Shown here in pieces: positions 42,945 to 51,632 of a DNA stretch of 64,000 nt. This stretch comes from CBDCWT01 sp965223305 (GTDB lineage Bacteria; Planctomycetota; Planctomycetia; Pirellulales; Pirellulaceae). Within the stretch, counting starts at the first letter, position 1. Every line of letters starts with the position of its first letter. The translations under genes and the position numbers were made by a program. Below the pieces are notes generated by a model. The model was not told where the DNA came from, did not search any database, and was given only the letters and a program-made list of their open reading frames with translations. The stretch is taken from NCBI GenBank assembly GCA_965223305.1, contig CBDCWT010000058.1, forward strand, positions 124,001 to 188,000. The letters run 5' to 3'.

Positions 42945-43275
42945 CTCTCCCCTCGGGGAGAGTCGGCCCGAAGGGCCGGAGAGGGGGGGCACGCGAGGGG
43001 CGATCACTCCCGGGCGGCCCTCCCCGGACGCTGCGCGTCCGACCCTCCCGCGCGCGGGAGGGTAGAAGTAGGAGAGACTACAGGCATCTCATCTTCCTAA
43101 GTGAGTGTCGTGCTTACTCGCATGGCTACGGCACACGGAGTGTGCCGACTACGTTGCTGGCACGCTTCGCGTGCAACTGCCTACTACCCCGAGGGGTAGG
43201 CCGGAACAAGCGGCGCAAAAGAAGCTTCCATCAGCCTACGGTTTCCCCGCCGCGCAGTTCCGGCACGCGCCAGTT
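42945..43275. repeat. Cluster of REP-like palindromes
   Basis: Several hairpins follow one another: CTCTCCCCTCGGGGAGAG (42947-42964), GGCCCGAAGGGCC (42966-42978), GGACGCTGCGCGTCC, then CTCCCGCGCGCGGGAG (about 43047-43062). Further on is CTACGGCACACGGAGTGTGC (43126-43145), shared with 37669 and 37934, and TAGGCCGGAACAAGCGGC (from 43197) with its partner GCGCAGTTCCGGCACGCGC, shared with the insert at 37723-37810. No gene is supported between 42855 and 43377. Confidence 0.6.
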
Positions 43276-43361
43276 AGCCCGAACTTGAATCGACGAGGTA
43301 GTCGTAAACACTCTAGGTGACGGGGTTTGTGGCGCATCCCGTTTGCGCGCGTTCTGGCTAC

Positions 43362-45180
43362 ACGATCTTGGGGGGTGTTACAGCGTCACGTTGAGCAGGT
43401 CGAAGACGTGCCGTTGGTATTCGGTCGGAGAGGTGAGCTTGTCGTATTCCGCATCAAAGTCTGCGATGTGTATCCGGTTTCGGGTCAGCGTCGCTAGATC
43501 ACGAAGCAAGTCTTGAAAGCTTTGGACTGGGTGGCCCTCTTCCGTGAGGCGCGTGGCGTCTTTTTGCTTGGCTGCCTCGGATCGAACCGCCGGGGCGACC
43601 GGTGACGAACGTGAGGCGCTTTCTCGATCGCAGTCGTCAAACAACACTTTGCGTAAACGCTCACGCATGTGCCACTCGACATAGTAGGACAGCATGCATA
43701 GGAAGACATGCGCACGAATTCGATCATCCTTGTGATGGTAGATCGGACGAAGCTGGAGGTCTACTGTCTTCAAGGAGCGAAAAGCTCGTTCGACGTGTGA
43801 CAAACTCTTGTAATTCTCGACGACATGTTCGGAGTTCATTTTCTCTTTGGGTACGCTTGTCCGTACAACGTACAGTCCATCCAGCAGCCTCTCGATCTTG
43901 ATCTTCTCCTCGTTGCGTTGGAACGCGAAACTACTCTCGGTGATGGTTAGTTCAAAATGCTTTTCCATTTTATGCTTGTTGATCACCTTGCCGACGCGCA
44001 AGCCGATTGCTTCCTTGCCACGTAATGGCCTGGTCTTGCGGAGAGTCGCTTGGCGGATGGGTTCGAGTTGCTTCTCTGTCGCTTGCAGCAATTCCTCTCG
44101 CTTGCGTGAGCGTTCGTCCGCAAGTTGTGGATTGCGGCAGACGATCAACCGCTCGCCCGGGAAGTCTTCCGATGTGATCTCAGCGAGATCGCGTTCGTCA
44201 AACAAAGACTTTTGTATGAGTTTGGTCTTAATCAGTTTGCGGATCCGGTCGCTACGCAGAGCCGAAATCCAGTCCAAGCCGTCTATGCCACGAAGATCTT
44301 CGTTGATACGCGCCGAGGTGATCATCCCTCGGTCGCCTACGAATACCACACGGTCGATGCCGAATCGCTTACGAACACGAGATACAATCTGAGTGAAGGT
44401 AACCGGATCGGCGGTGTTGCCAGAAAAGACCTCGACCGCAATCGGCCGACCGTCGGGATCACAGAGCAAGCCATACACGATTTGCGGGCGGTCACCACGG
44501 TGGTCGCGGCTATAGCCATGGGTCACCAAAGATGACTTGCGACCGGTGTAGTAACTCGACGAGACGTCAAACAGAACAAGCACGCCTCCTCGTAGATGCC
44601 TTTTCGCAAGCTTGTTTTCAATTCGCTTCTGACGAGCTAACAACCAATCCATTGCGGCGTAGAGCTCGTGGATCTCCACGCAGCCCAGTCCCAGATCCTC
44701 GGCCAACGTGCTTTGTGCTGTTTCTCCCTTCAGTCCAGTAGACACGCTCAATTTGGAACCAGGGGAGATGAGACGCGACACGACTAACGCCAGGATCAGA
44801 TCTCGTTCCCGACAGGGACGTGATGACAAGAGTTGATCAAGACCGATGTTCCTTGCCGTTTGCAGCACAGCCGTCACGTTTCCATGCGGCAGGCTGCGAC
44901 GGATTTCAAAGGAACCTTTTGGTGCCCCTTCGTCGAGTTCCCCATTGAGTCGTCCCCGAATGAACTCGATCACATCCGGCGGCAGATCCGACAAGTTTCC
45001 CAGCGTCTCATGTTTCACCTTTCCGCCTTCGCGATAAGTACGTCGCAAGAGTACCGACGTGTAGGTCTTACCGTTGTGAGTCTTAGTGACGGTAGCAATA
45101 TGCACGCTGCGTCGTTCTGGAGTGCTCATCTCCCCGTTGTAGCAACGCCGCGAAAAGCTAGCTAGCCCAAATCGCAAATT
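43362..45180 (-). mobile_element. IS1634-type insertion sequence (ends tentative)
   Basis: Contains the transposase 43378-45129. TTCTGGCTAC occurs on both sides (43352-43361 and 45181-45190) and could be a target duplication. The sequences just inside (CGATCTTGGG on the left, complement of CCCAAATCG on the right) are only partly inverted, so the ends are tentative. Confidence 0.4.
43378..45129 (-). CDS. IS1634-family DDE transposase
   Basis: A 583-residue transposase from ATG 45129 (MSTPERRSVHIATVTKTHNG); the frame extends 16 codons further upstream without a better start. Typical IS1634 order: N-terminal RTYREGGKVKHETLGNLSDL, then VLVLFDVSSSYYTGRKSSLV with the first Asp, VVFVGDRGMITSARINEDLR with the second Asp, ENYKSLSHVERAFRSLKTVD with the catalytic Glu, and RIRAHVFLCMLSYYVEWHMR at the end of the core. 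Length and motifs are complete, so the element may be active. It separates the zinc-ribbon gene from the sigma factor. Confidence 0.9.
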   Translation of the reverse strand: MSTPERRSVHIATVTKTHNGKTYTSVLLRRTYREGGKVKHETLGNLSDLPPDVIEFIRGRLNGELDEGAPKGSFEIRRSLPHGNVTAVLQTARNIGLDQLLSSRPCRERDLILALVVSRLISPGSKLSVSTGLKGETAQSTLAEDLGLGCVEIHELYAAMDWLLARQKRIENKLAKRHLRGGVLVLFDVSSSYYTGRKSSLVTHGYSRDHRGDRPQIVYGLLCDPDGRPIAVEVFSGNTADPVTFTQIVSRVRKRFGIDRVVFVGDRGMITSARINEDLRGIDGLDWISALRSDRIRKLIKTKLIQKSLFDERDLAEITSEDFPGERLIVCRNPQLADERSRKREELLQATEKQLEPIRQATLRKTRPLRGKEAIGLRVGKVINKHKMEKHFELTITESSFAFQRNEEKIKIERLLDGLYVVRTSVPKEKMNSEHVVENYKSLSHVERAFRSLKTVDLQLRPIYHHKDDRIRAHVFLCMLSYYVEWHMRERLRKVLFDDCDRESASRSSPVAPAVRSEAAKQKDATRLTEEGHPVQSFQDLLRDLATLTRNRIHIADFDAEYDKLTSPTEYQRHVFDLLNVTL

Positions 45181-45357
45181 TTCTGGCTACGACAATGCAT
45201 TTGTGAAATCGACTTAAGGCCAACGCCGAAAAGGAGTTCTCCGCCAAAAGCGGCTCTGGAGCGTTTCAAGTTCGGGTTAGCACTCAACACCGAATGCTTG
45301 GTGCGAATGCCGCTGGCTGGGGGAGAGAGTGAAAGAGAAGGGTTAACGAGACAGAGC

Positions 45358-46887
45358 CTAGTCGACATATTCGACAAGCTGCGAACTACAGCCCGGATCG
45401 CGCAACTTTCGCAGCGCGCGATGCTCAATCTGCCGAGCTCGTTCGCGGGTCACATGAAAGATATATCCGACCTGCTCCAGCGTGTAGTTATAGCCATCGC
45501 CTAGGCCATACCGCAGTTTGATGATCTCCCTTTCCCGCCAGCTGAGCTTCTGGCGGAGTAAATCGCCAAGTTGCTCGCGGAGCATCTGTTGGTTGGCCTT
45601 CACGGCGGGCCCCTGTTCGACTTCGTCCACCAGGAACTCGCCAAACTCCGCATCCTCACCGCGGCCGACCTGGTGATGCAGGCTGGTTGGGGACCGGTTC
45701 ATGCGTAGAGCGGCTCGAGTCTCCTGTGTGGTGATCCCTGCGGACTCGGCCGTCTCTTCGATCAATGGCTCGCGGCCCAGCTCGTGTAGCAGCTGGCTGT
45801 AGACCTGCCTCACCCGAGTGAGCTCGGTGGTCATGTGCGGAGGCACACGAATCGTGCGGCTCTGGTCCGCAACCGCGCGTGTGATCGCTTGGCGAATCCA
45901 CCAGGTCGCGTACGTGCAGAACTTGTAGCCCCGGCGGTGTTCGAATTTCTCGGCCGCTCGCATGAGCCCGGCGTTGCCTTCTTGAATCAGGTCGACGAAA
46001 CTCAATCCGCGATTGCGATACTTTCTGGCGACCGACACAACTAGCCTTAAATTGCCTTCGCACAGCTCCTGCTTTGCCTGCTGGTAGCGGTCATGTGCTT
46101 TGCGAAGCCGCCCAACTCGTCGCCGTAGGCTGTCTGGCGTGGATTGAAGTCTGCCTAGCAAGAGTCGACACTCTTCGGGCGCGCTCGACTGCCGATAGCC
46201 CGGGGCGGCGGAATCGGCACGGTGATCTGCAGCCTCCGCCAGTAATCGCTGGACACGATCGTGATACCCGACAACGGTCGCCATCCACGGTTCGACATAT
46301 TCGATCCGCAGCCCAAGTTCTTCGACTAGCCGCGCAGCACGCCGGCGGCGGCGCACCAATCGCCGCCAAGCGTCTCGTCGAGACCGCTCGCTGCCGGTGT
46401 CGCAGGTAGCGATCTCGTAGTCTTCGGCGTTGCTGGCAATCAAGGCGTCCAAAGTCCTCAGATGATGCGGCAATCGTCCCTCGATGTGGTGTTTTTCGAG
46501 GCGGTCGCTGACCGCGACCTGCAAGATGCGGTCGAACGATAAACTGCCTTCGTGGACTCGCCTCAGCAAACTTACGGATTCCCGTAAGACTAGATCACAC
46601 TCGAACAACAGTCTTCGGAAACTGCGCCGCCAGGCCTCGATCCGGGCGGCAAGATTCAGCTCCTCTTGTCGAGACAGCAATGGAATTCGGCCGATCTCGC
46701 GGAGGTAGGCACGGAGCGGGTCGTCGTCCCACGATCCGCCGCCGGCAGAAGACTGCTCAACCGACTCGGGCGCGGGACCGCCGCTCAACTCAGCCGCCAC
46801 CGGCGGATGCCGATCGGTCGCAGCGGCCTCGAGAAATGACTTTCCACTGCGGGCCGTAACGTGGTTGGTTCTGGTACGATTGATCAT
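45358..46887 (-). CDS. RNA polymerase sigma-70 factor (RpoD/group 2-like)
   Basis: A 509-residue sigma factor from ATG 46887. Region 1.2: DDDPLRAYLREIGRIPLLSR. A non-conserved insert of about 200 residues follows (rich in Arg and Glu, about 90-265). Region 2: EGNLRLVVSVARKYRNRGLS, FVDLIQEGNAGLMRAAEKFE, GYKFCTYATWWIRQAITRAV. Region 3 about 355-430. Region 4: LSWREREIIKLRYGLGDGYN, then TLEQVGYIFHVTRERARQIE (recognition helix), ALRKLRDP. Promoters recognised should be of the -35/-10 type. It is longer than RpoS-like factors and shorter than RpoD; a group 2 alternative factor is more likely than the primary one because region 1.1 is short. The gene is monocistronic. Confidence 0.85.
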   Translation of the reverse strand: MINRTRTNHVTARSGKSFLEAAATDRHPPVAAELSGGPAPESVEQSSAGGGSWDDDPLRAYLREIGRIPLLSRQEELNLAARIEAWRRSFRRLLFECDLVLRESVSLLRRVHEGSLSFDRILQVAVSDRLEKHHIEGRLPHHLRTLDALIASNAEDYEIATCDTGSERSRRDAWRRLVRRRRRAARLVEELGLRIEYVEPWMATVVGYHDRVQRLLAEAADHRADSAAPGYRQSSAPEECRLLLGRLQSTPDSLRRRVGRLRKAHDRYQQAKQELCEGNLRLVVSVARKYRNRGLSFVDLIQEGNAGLMRAAEKFEHRRGYKFCTYATWWIRQAITRAVADQSRTIRVPPHMTTELTRVRQVYSQLLHELGREPLIEETAESAGITTQETRAALRMNRSPTSLHHQVGRGEDAEFGEFLVDEVEQGPAVKANQQMLREQLGDLLRQKLSWREREIIKLRYGLGDGYNYTLEQVGYIFHVTRERARQIEHRALRKLRDPGCSSQLVEYVD

Positions 46888-47664
46888 GAAATCTTCTTGC
46901 CTAAAGCCGTATGGGCACCACCGGTCGACTCGGGCGGCCACCTCGTCGGTAGGGCAACGTAGGTAACAGCCCGGACTTCTACAGCGACCTGCCGAGCAGC
47001 CGCCATGTTTTTCTGAGCCGTCGCCAAAGTCGTACGACTCGACAGGCGTCTCCTTCCAACCTGGGGACCAGCCGCTCGACTTCGCGCCTCAACAAAACAC
47101 GACGGGTTCGTGTGAACGTCGCAAATATCCAGGGGCAACGGGCAGCCAGCGGGCAATGGGTGGGACCCCGGTGGGTGGAGCGCCGAGGCTTTACCGCCGC
47201 GTTTTCGGCCGGACGATATATCTTCGAGCCGGCCAAATAGAGAACAGCCAGTGCCGGTGGAATTCTATGCAGCTGGCTGGAAAAGGCAAAGGGAAAGAAC
47301 CAGGATCGGTTCTGAATCGCTCGAGCTCCACGACTGTGCGCGGGGCGCGGCGCGTGGGTGGGAGGGCGAGGCGGCAAGGCCTTTTTGGGAGGGCGAGGCT
47401 GGCGCGCGGCCGAAGGGCCAGGGGCGCGCGGAAAAACGGCTCCGCAGGAGCGTCGCCCTCCCGGATGCCCGCACGCGGATGCCAGCACGCCACGCTCCGT
47501 GGCAGCCTCCAAACGAGGTTGCTATACTCGGGACGCTCACTGGCGAGCGCACATGTCCGAAGACTCGCCGCTCCAAAATCTCCGCTCGACATATCAGCAC
47601 CCTACTGTCTCTCTTGCCAACTTCTGGCAGTCACTGGCCCCACGAAAACCAGGACTCTGCTCCC
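46888..47664. other. Intergenic region with a GC-rich inverted repeat
   Basis: Divergent spacer between the sigma factor and the quinoprotein. 47368-47465 contains a planctomycete-type palindromic repeat: GGGAGGGCGAGGC occurs twice (about 47370 and 47388) and its complement GTCGCCCTCCC closes it (about 47452-47462), with GGCCGAAGGGCC inside. Frames across it are Arg/Pro/Ala-rich artefacts of the repeat. The quinoprotein frame is open upstream to 47251, but this part has the same composition and is not counted. Confidence 0.5.
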
Positions 47665-49869
47665 ATGATCAATGAGTGGTTGCTTCGAGCTGGTCGGCGG
47701 CTCATTATTGTCTCGACGCTGGCTAGCGCGTCGTGTGTGAGGCAGCAGACTCCCACGGCACCGACTTCCGAACCCTCAACGCCAACGAGCAAGACATTCG
47801 ACTTTGTCGAATGGCGAACCTATCTCGGCGACCCAGGTTCCACACAGTATTCGTCGCTGGACCAGATTAACCGTGAGAACGTCGATCAGCTTGAGATGGC
47901 TTGGACCTACCGGTCGGGTGGCCTGCAAGCAGGAAGAACGACTCAAATCCAGTGCAATCCGCTGATCGTGGGCGGGGTTCTCTTTGGATCTTCCGCAGAC
48001 GCTCGCTTTGTCTTTGCACTGGACGCCGCCACCGGCGTACGCCTCTGGCAGCATGACACCGAAGCGTCGGCCATCAGCCGCGGACTCACCTACTGGGAGA
48101 ACGAACAGGGCGGCGAGGCACGACTCTTCTACGCCGCGGGCGACAAGCTCGGCGCGCTGCACCCCAAGACCGGCCAGCTGATTACCTCCTTCGCGACAGG
48201 AGGTATTCTGGACCTCCATAACGACCTGGGCCGAGACGTTTCGGCGCTGATGGTCCAAGCCAGAACGCCGGGGGCCACTTACAAAGACCTGATCATCATA
48301 GGCTCGGTCGTTTCCGAAGGACCCGCGAGCGCCCCGGGCCACATTCGGGCTTACGACGTGCGAACCGGCCGGCTCCGCTGGATCTTCCATACGATTCCTC
48401 AACGGCATCAGTTCGGGGCTGACACGTGGCCAGCCGGCGCACACCAGCGCTTCGGGGGTGCCAACGCCTGGTCCGGTATTACGATCGACCATGAACGAGG
48501 CATCGCCTTCCTGCCTACAGGCTCTCCCGCCTTTGATTTTTGGGGCGGCAGTCGGCCTGGCGACAACCTCTTCGGCAACTGTCTGTTGGCTTTGGATGCC
48601 GCTACCGGAAGGCGCCTGTGGCATTTTCAGTTCGTCCATCACGATCTCTGGGATCGCGACCTACCGGCCAGCCCCAACCTCGTCACAGTCACGCACAACG
48701 GCCGACGCGTCGACGCGGTGGCCCAGCCGACCAAGTCAGGACATGTTTTCCTTTTCGATCGTGAGACGGGCCGGGAACTGTTCCCTATCGAAGAGAGACC
48801 CTATCCGCCTTCCGATCTCCGCGGCGAGCGGACATCGGCGACACAACCGCTGCCCTTGAAACCACCTCCCCTCGCCCGGCAGCGCCTGACCGAAGAGCTG
48901 CTCAACGACCGTAACCCAGAGCACCATGCTGAACTTCTCGCCAAGTTCCGGCAGACGCGTTCGGGAGGTCAGTTCGTTCCACCGTCGATGCAAGGCACGA
49001 TCGTCTTTCCCGGATTCGATGGCGGGATGGAGTGGGGCGGTGCAGCCGTTGACCCAACCGGCACGTTCTATGTGAACACCAACGAGATGCCGTGGATCTT
49101 GACGATGGTCGATCTGTCTGCCCAGGTCGCTGGGTCGTCGCCCGCCAAAGGGCTCTACATCATCCACTGCGGGGCCTGCCATGGGTTGAACTTCGAGGGA
49201 AACACGACCGCGGGTGGCAGCTTCCCACCCCTGGTCTCAGTCCCCACCAAGTTCACCCGGGACCAAGTTGACCAGCAGATCCGCCAAGGAAAAGGGCGAA
49301 TGCCCTCCTTCGCCTTTCTCTCCGACAACCAGCGTACCGAACTCATCGGCTATATCTTCGGCGATGAGACTTCCCACGACGGTGACACCGATGAGAACTC
49401 TGCTGTCGAAGCGAACCCGATCAAGCCCAGCAACTTCGCGGGCTCGGCGTATGGCCATACTGGCTATAACCGCTTTGTGGACCCCAACGGCAACGCGGCG
49501 GTCAAGCCGCCTTGGGGCCAACTGCACGCCGTCGATCTGAATAAAGGCGAGATTTCCTGGTCCGTGACGTTGGGCGAGTTTGACGAACTGACCGCGCAGG
49601 GAATCCCACCGACCGGTGCGGAAAACTACGGTGGGCCCGTCGTTACCGCCGGCGGAGTTCTGTTCATCGCAGCGACCAAGGACGAAAAATTCCGAGCTTT
49701 CGACACTTCCAATGGCGCCGTGCTCTGGGAGGTCCGCCTACCGGCGGGCGGCTACGCCACTCCCGCCACCTATGCTGTCGGCGGACGGCAGTTTGTGGTC
49801 ATCGCCTGCGGTGGCGGCAAGATGGGCACGAAGTCTGGCGATACCTACGTGGCCTTCGCGTTGCCCTGA
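47665..49869 (+). CDS. PQQ-dependent quinoprotein dehydrogenase with embedded cytochrome c
   Basis: A 734-residue exported enzyme from ATG 47665 (MINEWLLRAGRRLIIVSTLA, then SASC, a possible lipobox). An eight-bladed propeller of the membrane-glucose/quinate dehydrogenase type follows: WRTYLGDPGSTQYSSLDQIN, MAWTYRSGG, TQIQCNPLIVGGVLFGSSAD, ARFVFALDAATGVRLW, FQFVHHDLWDRDLPASPNLV, TLGEFDELTAQGIPPTGAEN. Between blades a cytochrome c domain is inserted (about 492-565: IIHCGACHGLNFEGN with CxxCH, later GRMPSF with the Met ligand). It should oxidise a sugar or polyol in the periplasm and pass electrons to its own haem. The substrate cannot be read. Its 3' end converges with the ABC ATPase gene, 4 bp apart. 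Confidence 0.85.
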   Translation: MINEWLLRAGRRLIIVSTLASASCVRQQTPTAPTSEPSTPTSKTFDFVEWRTYLGDPGSTQYSSLDQINRENVDQLEMAWTYRSGGLQAGRTTQIQCNPLIVGGVLFGSSADARFVFALDAATGVRLWQHDTEASAISRGLTYWENEQGGEARLFYAAGDKLGALHPKTGQLITSFATGGILDLHNDLGRDVSALMVQARTPGATYKDLIIIGSVVSEGPASAPGHIRAYDVRTGRLRWIFHTIPQRHQFGADTWPAGAHQRFGGANAWSGITIDHERGIAFLPTGSPAFDFWGGSRPGDNLFGNCLLALDAATGRRLWHFQFVHHDLWDRDLPASPNLVTVTHNGRRVDAVAQPTKSGHVFLFDRETGRELFPIEERPYPPSDLRGERTSATQPLPLKPPPLARQRLTEELLNDRNPEHHAELLAKFRQTRSGGQFVPPSMQGTIVFPGFDGGMEWGGAAVDPTGTFYVNTNEMPWILTMVDLSAQVAGSSPAKGLYIIHCGACHGLNFEGNTTAGGSFPPLVSVPTKFTRDQVDQQIRQGKGRMPSFAFLSDNQRTELIGYIFGDETSHDGDTDENSAVEANPIKPSNFAGSAYGHTGYNRFVDPNGNAAVKPPWGQLHAVDLNKGEISWSVTLGEFDELTAQGIPPTGAENYGGPVVTAGGVLFIAATKDEKFRAFDTSNGAVLWEVRLPAGGYATPATYAVGGRQFVVIACGGGKMGTKSGDTYVAFALP

Positions 49870-49873
49870 AAGT

Positions 49874-50815
49874 TTATTGCTTCTCGTGCTGCTCCCAAAA
49901 GGATACGAACTCCTGGTGGTGCTGGACATACTCCTCGTCGAACACCGTCTTAAGCAGCTCGTTCCGCTGATTTAGAAACCGGCTCACCTCTTTGGGATCC
50001 TCCGGGCGAAAGACGGGAGCCACTTTGTCATAGACGATCGTGGCGCCTTGTTCTCCGGCCGTGTGGTATTGAGACAACCCAATGACACGGTCGCTGACAT
50101 AGAGCGCTTCGTTCAATTCGTGCGTCACTATGAGGATCGTGTACGGCGGAGGTTTGTTCGCGGCCAGATGCTCCAGATTATCCTCGTAGAGGTGAAGCAG
50201 CATCAACTGCAAGTCCTCGCGCGTTGCCTCGTCCAAAGCCCCAAACGGTTCGTCTAACAACAGCAACTTGGGGCGCATGATGAGCGCTTGGGCGATCGCC
50301 ACGCGCTGCCGCATGCCTCCGGACAGCTCATTGGGATACTGGCGGCAAGCTCCAGCCAATCCCAAACGTTCCAGCCAGGCGACCGCCTCTTCGAGGTGCC
50401 GCCGGCGGAGCTTTCGCCACTCCCAGAATTTGAAACAACGGAACGGCAGCGAGGTCTGATCCAGCATCAGACCCAACGCCACGTTCTCTTCGGCTGTCAG
50501 AAAAGGATACAGGGCGTAACGCTGATACACAATTCCACGGTCGCGGTGCGGCCGGCGGTAAGCCTGGCCTTCCATCAGTACATCGCCGGCACAAGGAGGA
50601 TGGGTGCCCAAAATCGCGCGCAACAACGTCGACTTCCCACTTCCACTGGGGCCCACCAAGGCGACAATCTGGCCACGTGCCACCCGGAGGTTGACCTCGA
50701 AAAGCACCTTCTTGTTGCCGAACCAGTGGCTAACGTTTTGGCAGGCAAACACAATATCCGGATCGCGATTCGACAAAGCTCGTCTCTCTATCAGGGGCAA
50801 GCACTCAGTCACCAA
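49874..50815 (-). CDS. ABC transporter ATP-binding protein (SsuB/TauB/NrtD-like)
   Basis: A 313-residue ATPase of a nitrate/sulfonate/taurine-type importer. Walker A GPSGSGKS (about 55-62), Q-loop VYQRYALYPFLTAEENVALG, signature LSGGMRQRVAIAQAL, Walker B LLLLDEPFGALD, H-loop TILIVTHELNEAL. A basic insert of about 25 residues (FKFWEWRKLRRRHLEEAV) after the Q-loop and a 70-residue C-terminal extension exceed the common length (about 260). The GTG start (50815) overlaps the permease stop by 11 nt, so translation is coupled. Last gene of the SBP-permease-ATPase triplet and of the whole minus-strand locus; transported substrate unknown. Confidence 0.85.
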   Translation of the reverse strand: MVTECLPLIERRALSNRDPDIVFACQNVSHWFGNKKVLFEVNLRVARGQIVALVGPSGSGKSTLLRAILGTHPPCAGDVLMEGQAYRRPHRDRGIVYQRYALYPFLTAEENVALGLMLDQTSLPFRCFKFWEWRKLRRRHLEEAVAWLERLGLAGACRQYPNELSGGMRQRVAIAQALIMRPKLLLLDEPFGALDEATREDLQLMLLHLYEDNLEHLAANKPPPYTILIVTHELNEALYVSDRVIGLSQYHTAGEQGATIVYDKVAPVFRPEDPKEVSRFLNQRNELLKTVFDEEYVQHHQEFVSFWEQHEKQ

Positions 50816-51632
50816 ACCAGGGACATAGCCTGCGTCGAACCCAAGTCAGCAAGTAGTCCGCTGCTAGTCCAAGCAACCCAAGCAGAATCACATAAACGAA
50901 CACCACCGTCATGTCCGTGCGCTGATAGAACAGACGCAGGCGATAGCCGATCCCCTCTCCAGCCACCATCCACTCAGCAGCTACGAGCAACACCAAAGCC
51001 GGACCAAGCTGAAGCCGGGCAGCGTCCAGGATCCTCGGTAGCACCTGTTTGTAGATAACGTCCCAGATCAACTCGAATTGGCTGGCGCCCAGCGTATAGG
51101 CTTTGAAGATCAGTTCGACGGGCACATCCTTCCTGACGCTTTGCGAAATAGACTGTGCCAGAGTCGGGAGCATGCCAAACACAATGATCGCCAGGTACAT
51201 CTTGAAATTAATCTGAACCAGCACGAAGAAAACCGGCAACACGGCCGTGGCCGGAACCTTGGACAAGAAGGCAAAGGGTGGCAATAACGCCGCCTCCACG
51301 GGATCGAAGCAGCCCATCAATAGACCGAGCACGACAGAACAGGCCACGCCGACTAAGAGCGAAGTCAGTAACCTCAAGGCGGTTGCCTTGAAATCAGAGA
51401 CGATCCAGATTTCCTTGCGCTCGAACGACCCCTGAGGCGTGCAAGCACGCTTCAATCCCAGCTCCCAGAGCATCGAATAGGTAGGTACAGTCAGATCAAC
51501 TGCATCCGCCTGTTGCTGGCGTTTGGCCTGCTGTCGAGAGTGGGCCAACACGCCATAGCAAACGATCAGGGCAAGAATAGACGCGGCGCCGAGTCCGATC
51601 CGCCAGCTCTGCGCGATCGGTTGGCGAATCAT
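50805..51632 (-). CDS. ABC transporter permease (SsuC/TauC-like)
   Basis: A 275-residue inner-membrane permease. One N-terminal helix (LGAASILALIVCYGVLAH), a roughly 50-residue periplasmic segment, then the BPD_transp_1 core of about five helices (LLTSLLVGVACSVVLGLLMG; VPATAVLPVFFVLVQI; MYLAIIVFGMLPTLAQSI). The EAA-like loop KAYTLGASQFELIWDVIYKQVLPRI should contact the ATPase. The extended loop after the first helix is longer than in SsuC. The start overlaps the SBP stop by ATGA (51629-51632) and the end overlaps the ATPase start, giving a tight three-gene transport operon. Confidence 0.85.
   Translation of the reverse strand: MIRQPIAQSWRIGLGAASILALIVCYGVLAHSRQQAKRQQQADAVDLTVPTYSMLWELGLKRACTPQGSFERKEIWIVSDFKATALRLLTSLLVGVACSVVLGLLMGCFDPVEAALLPPFAFLSKVPATAVLPVFFVLVQINFKMYLAIIVFGMLPTLAQSISQSVRKDVPVELIFKAYTLGASQFELIWDVIYKQVLPRILDAARLQLGPALVLLVAAEWMVAGEGIGYRLRLFYQRTDMTVVFVYVILLGLLGLAADYLLTWVRRRLCPWFGD

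Noticed and set aside
47251..47664. Longer N-terminus for the quinoprotein
   Set aside because: The extension lies in a GC-rich inverted repeat and would bury the signal peptide that starts at 47665.
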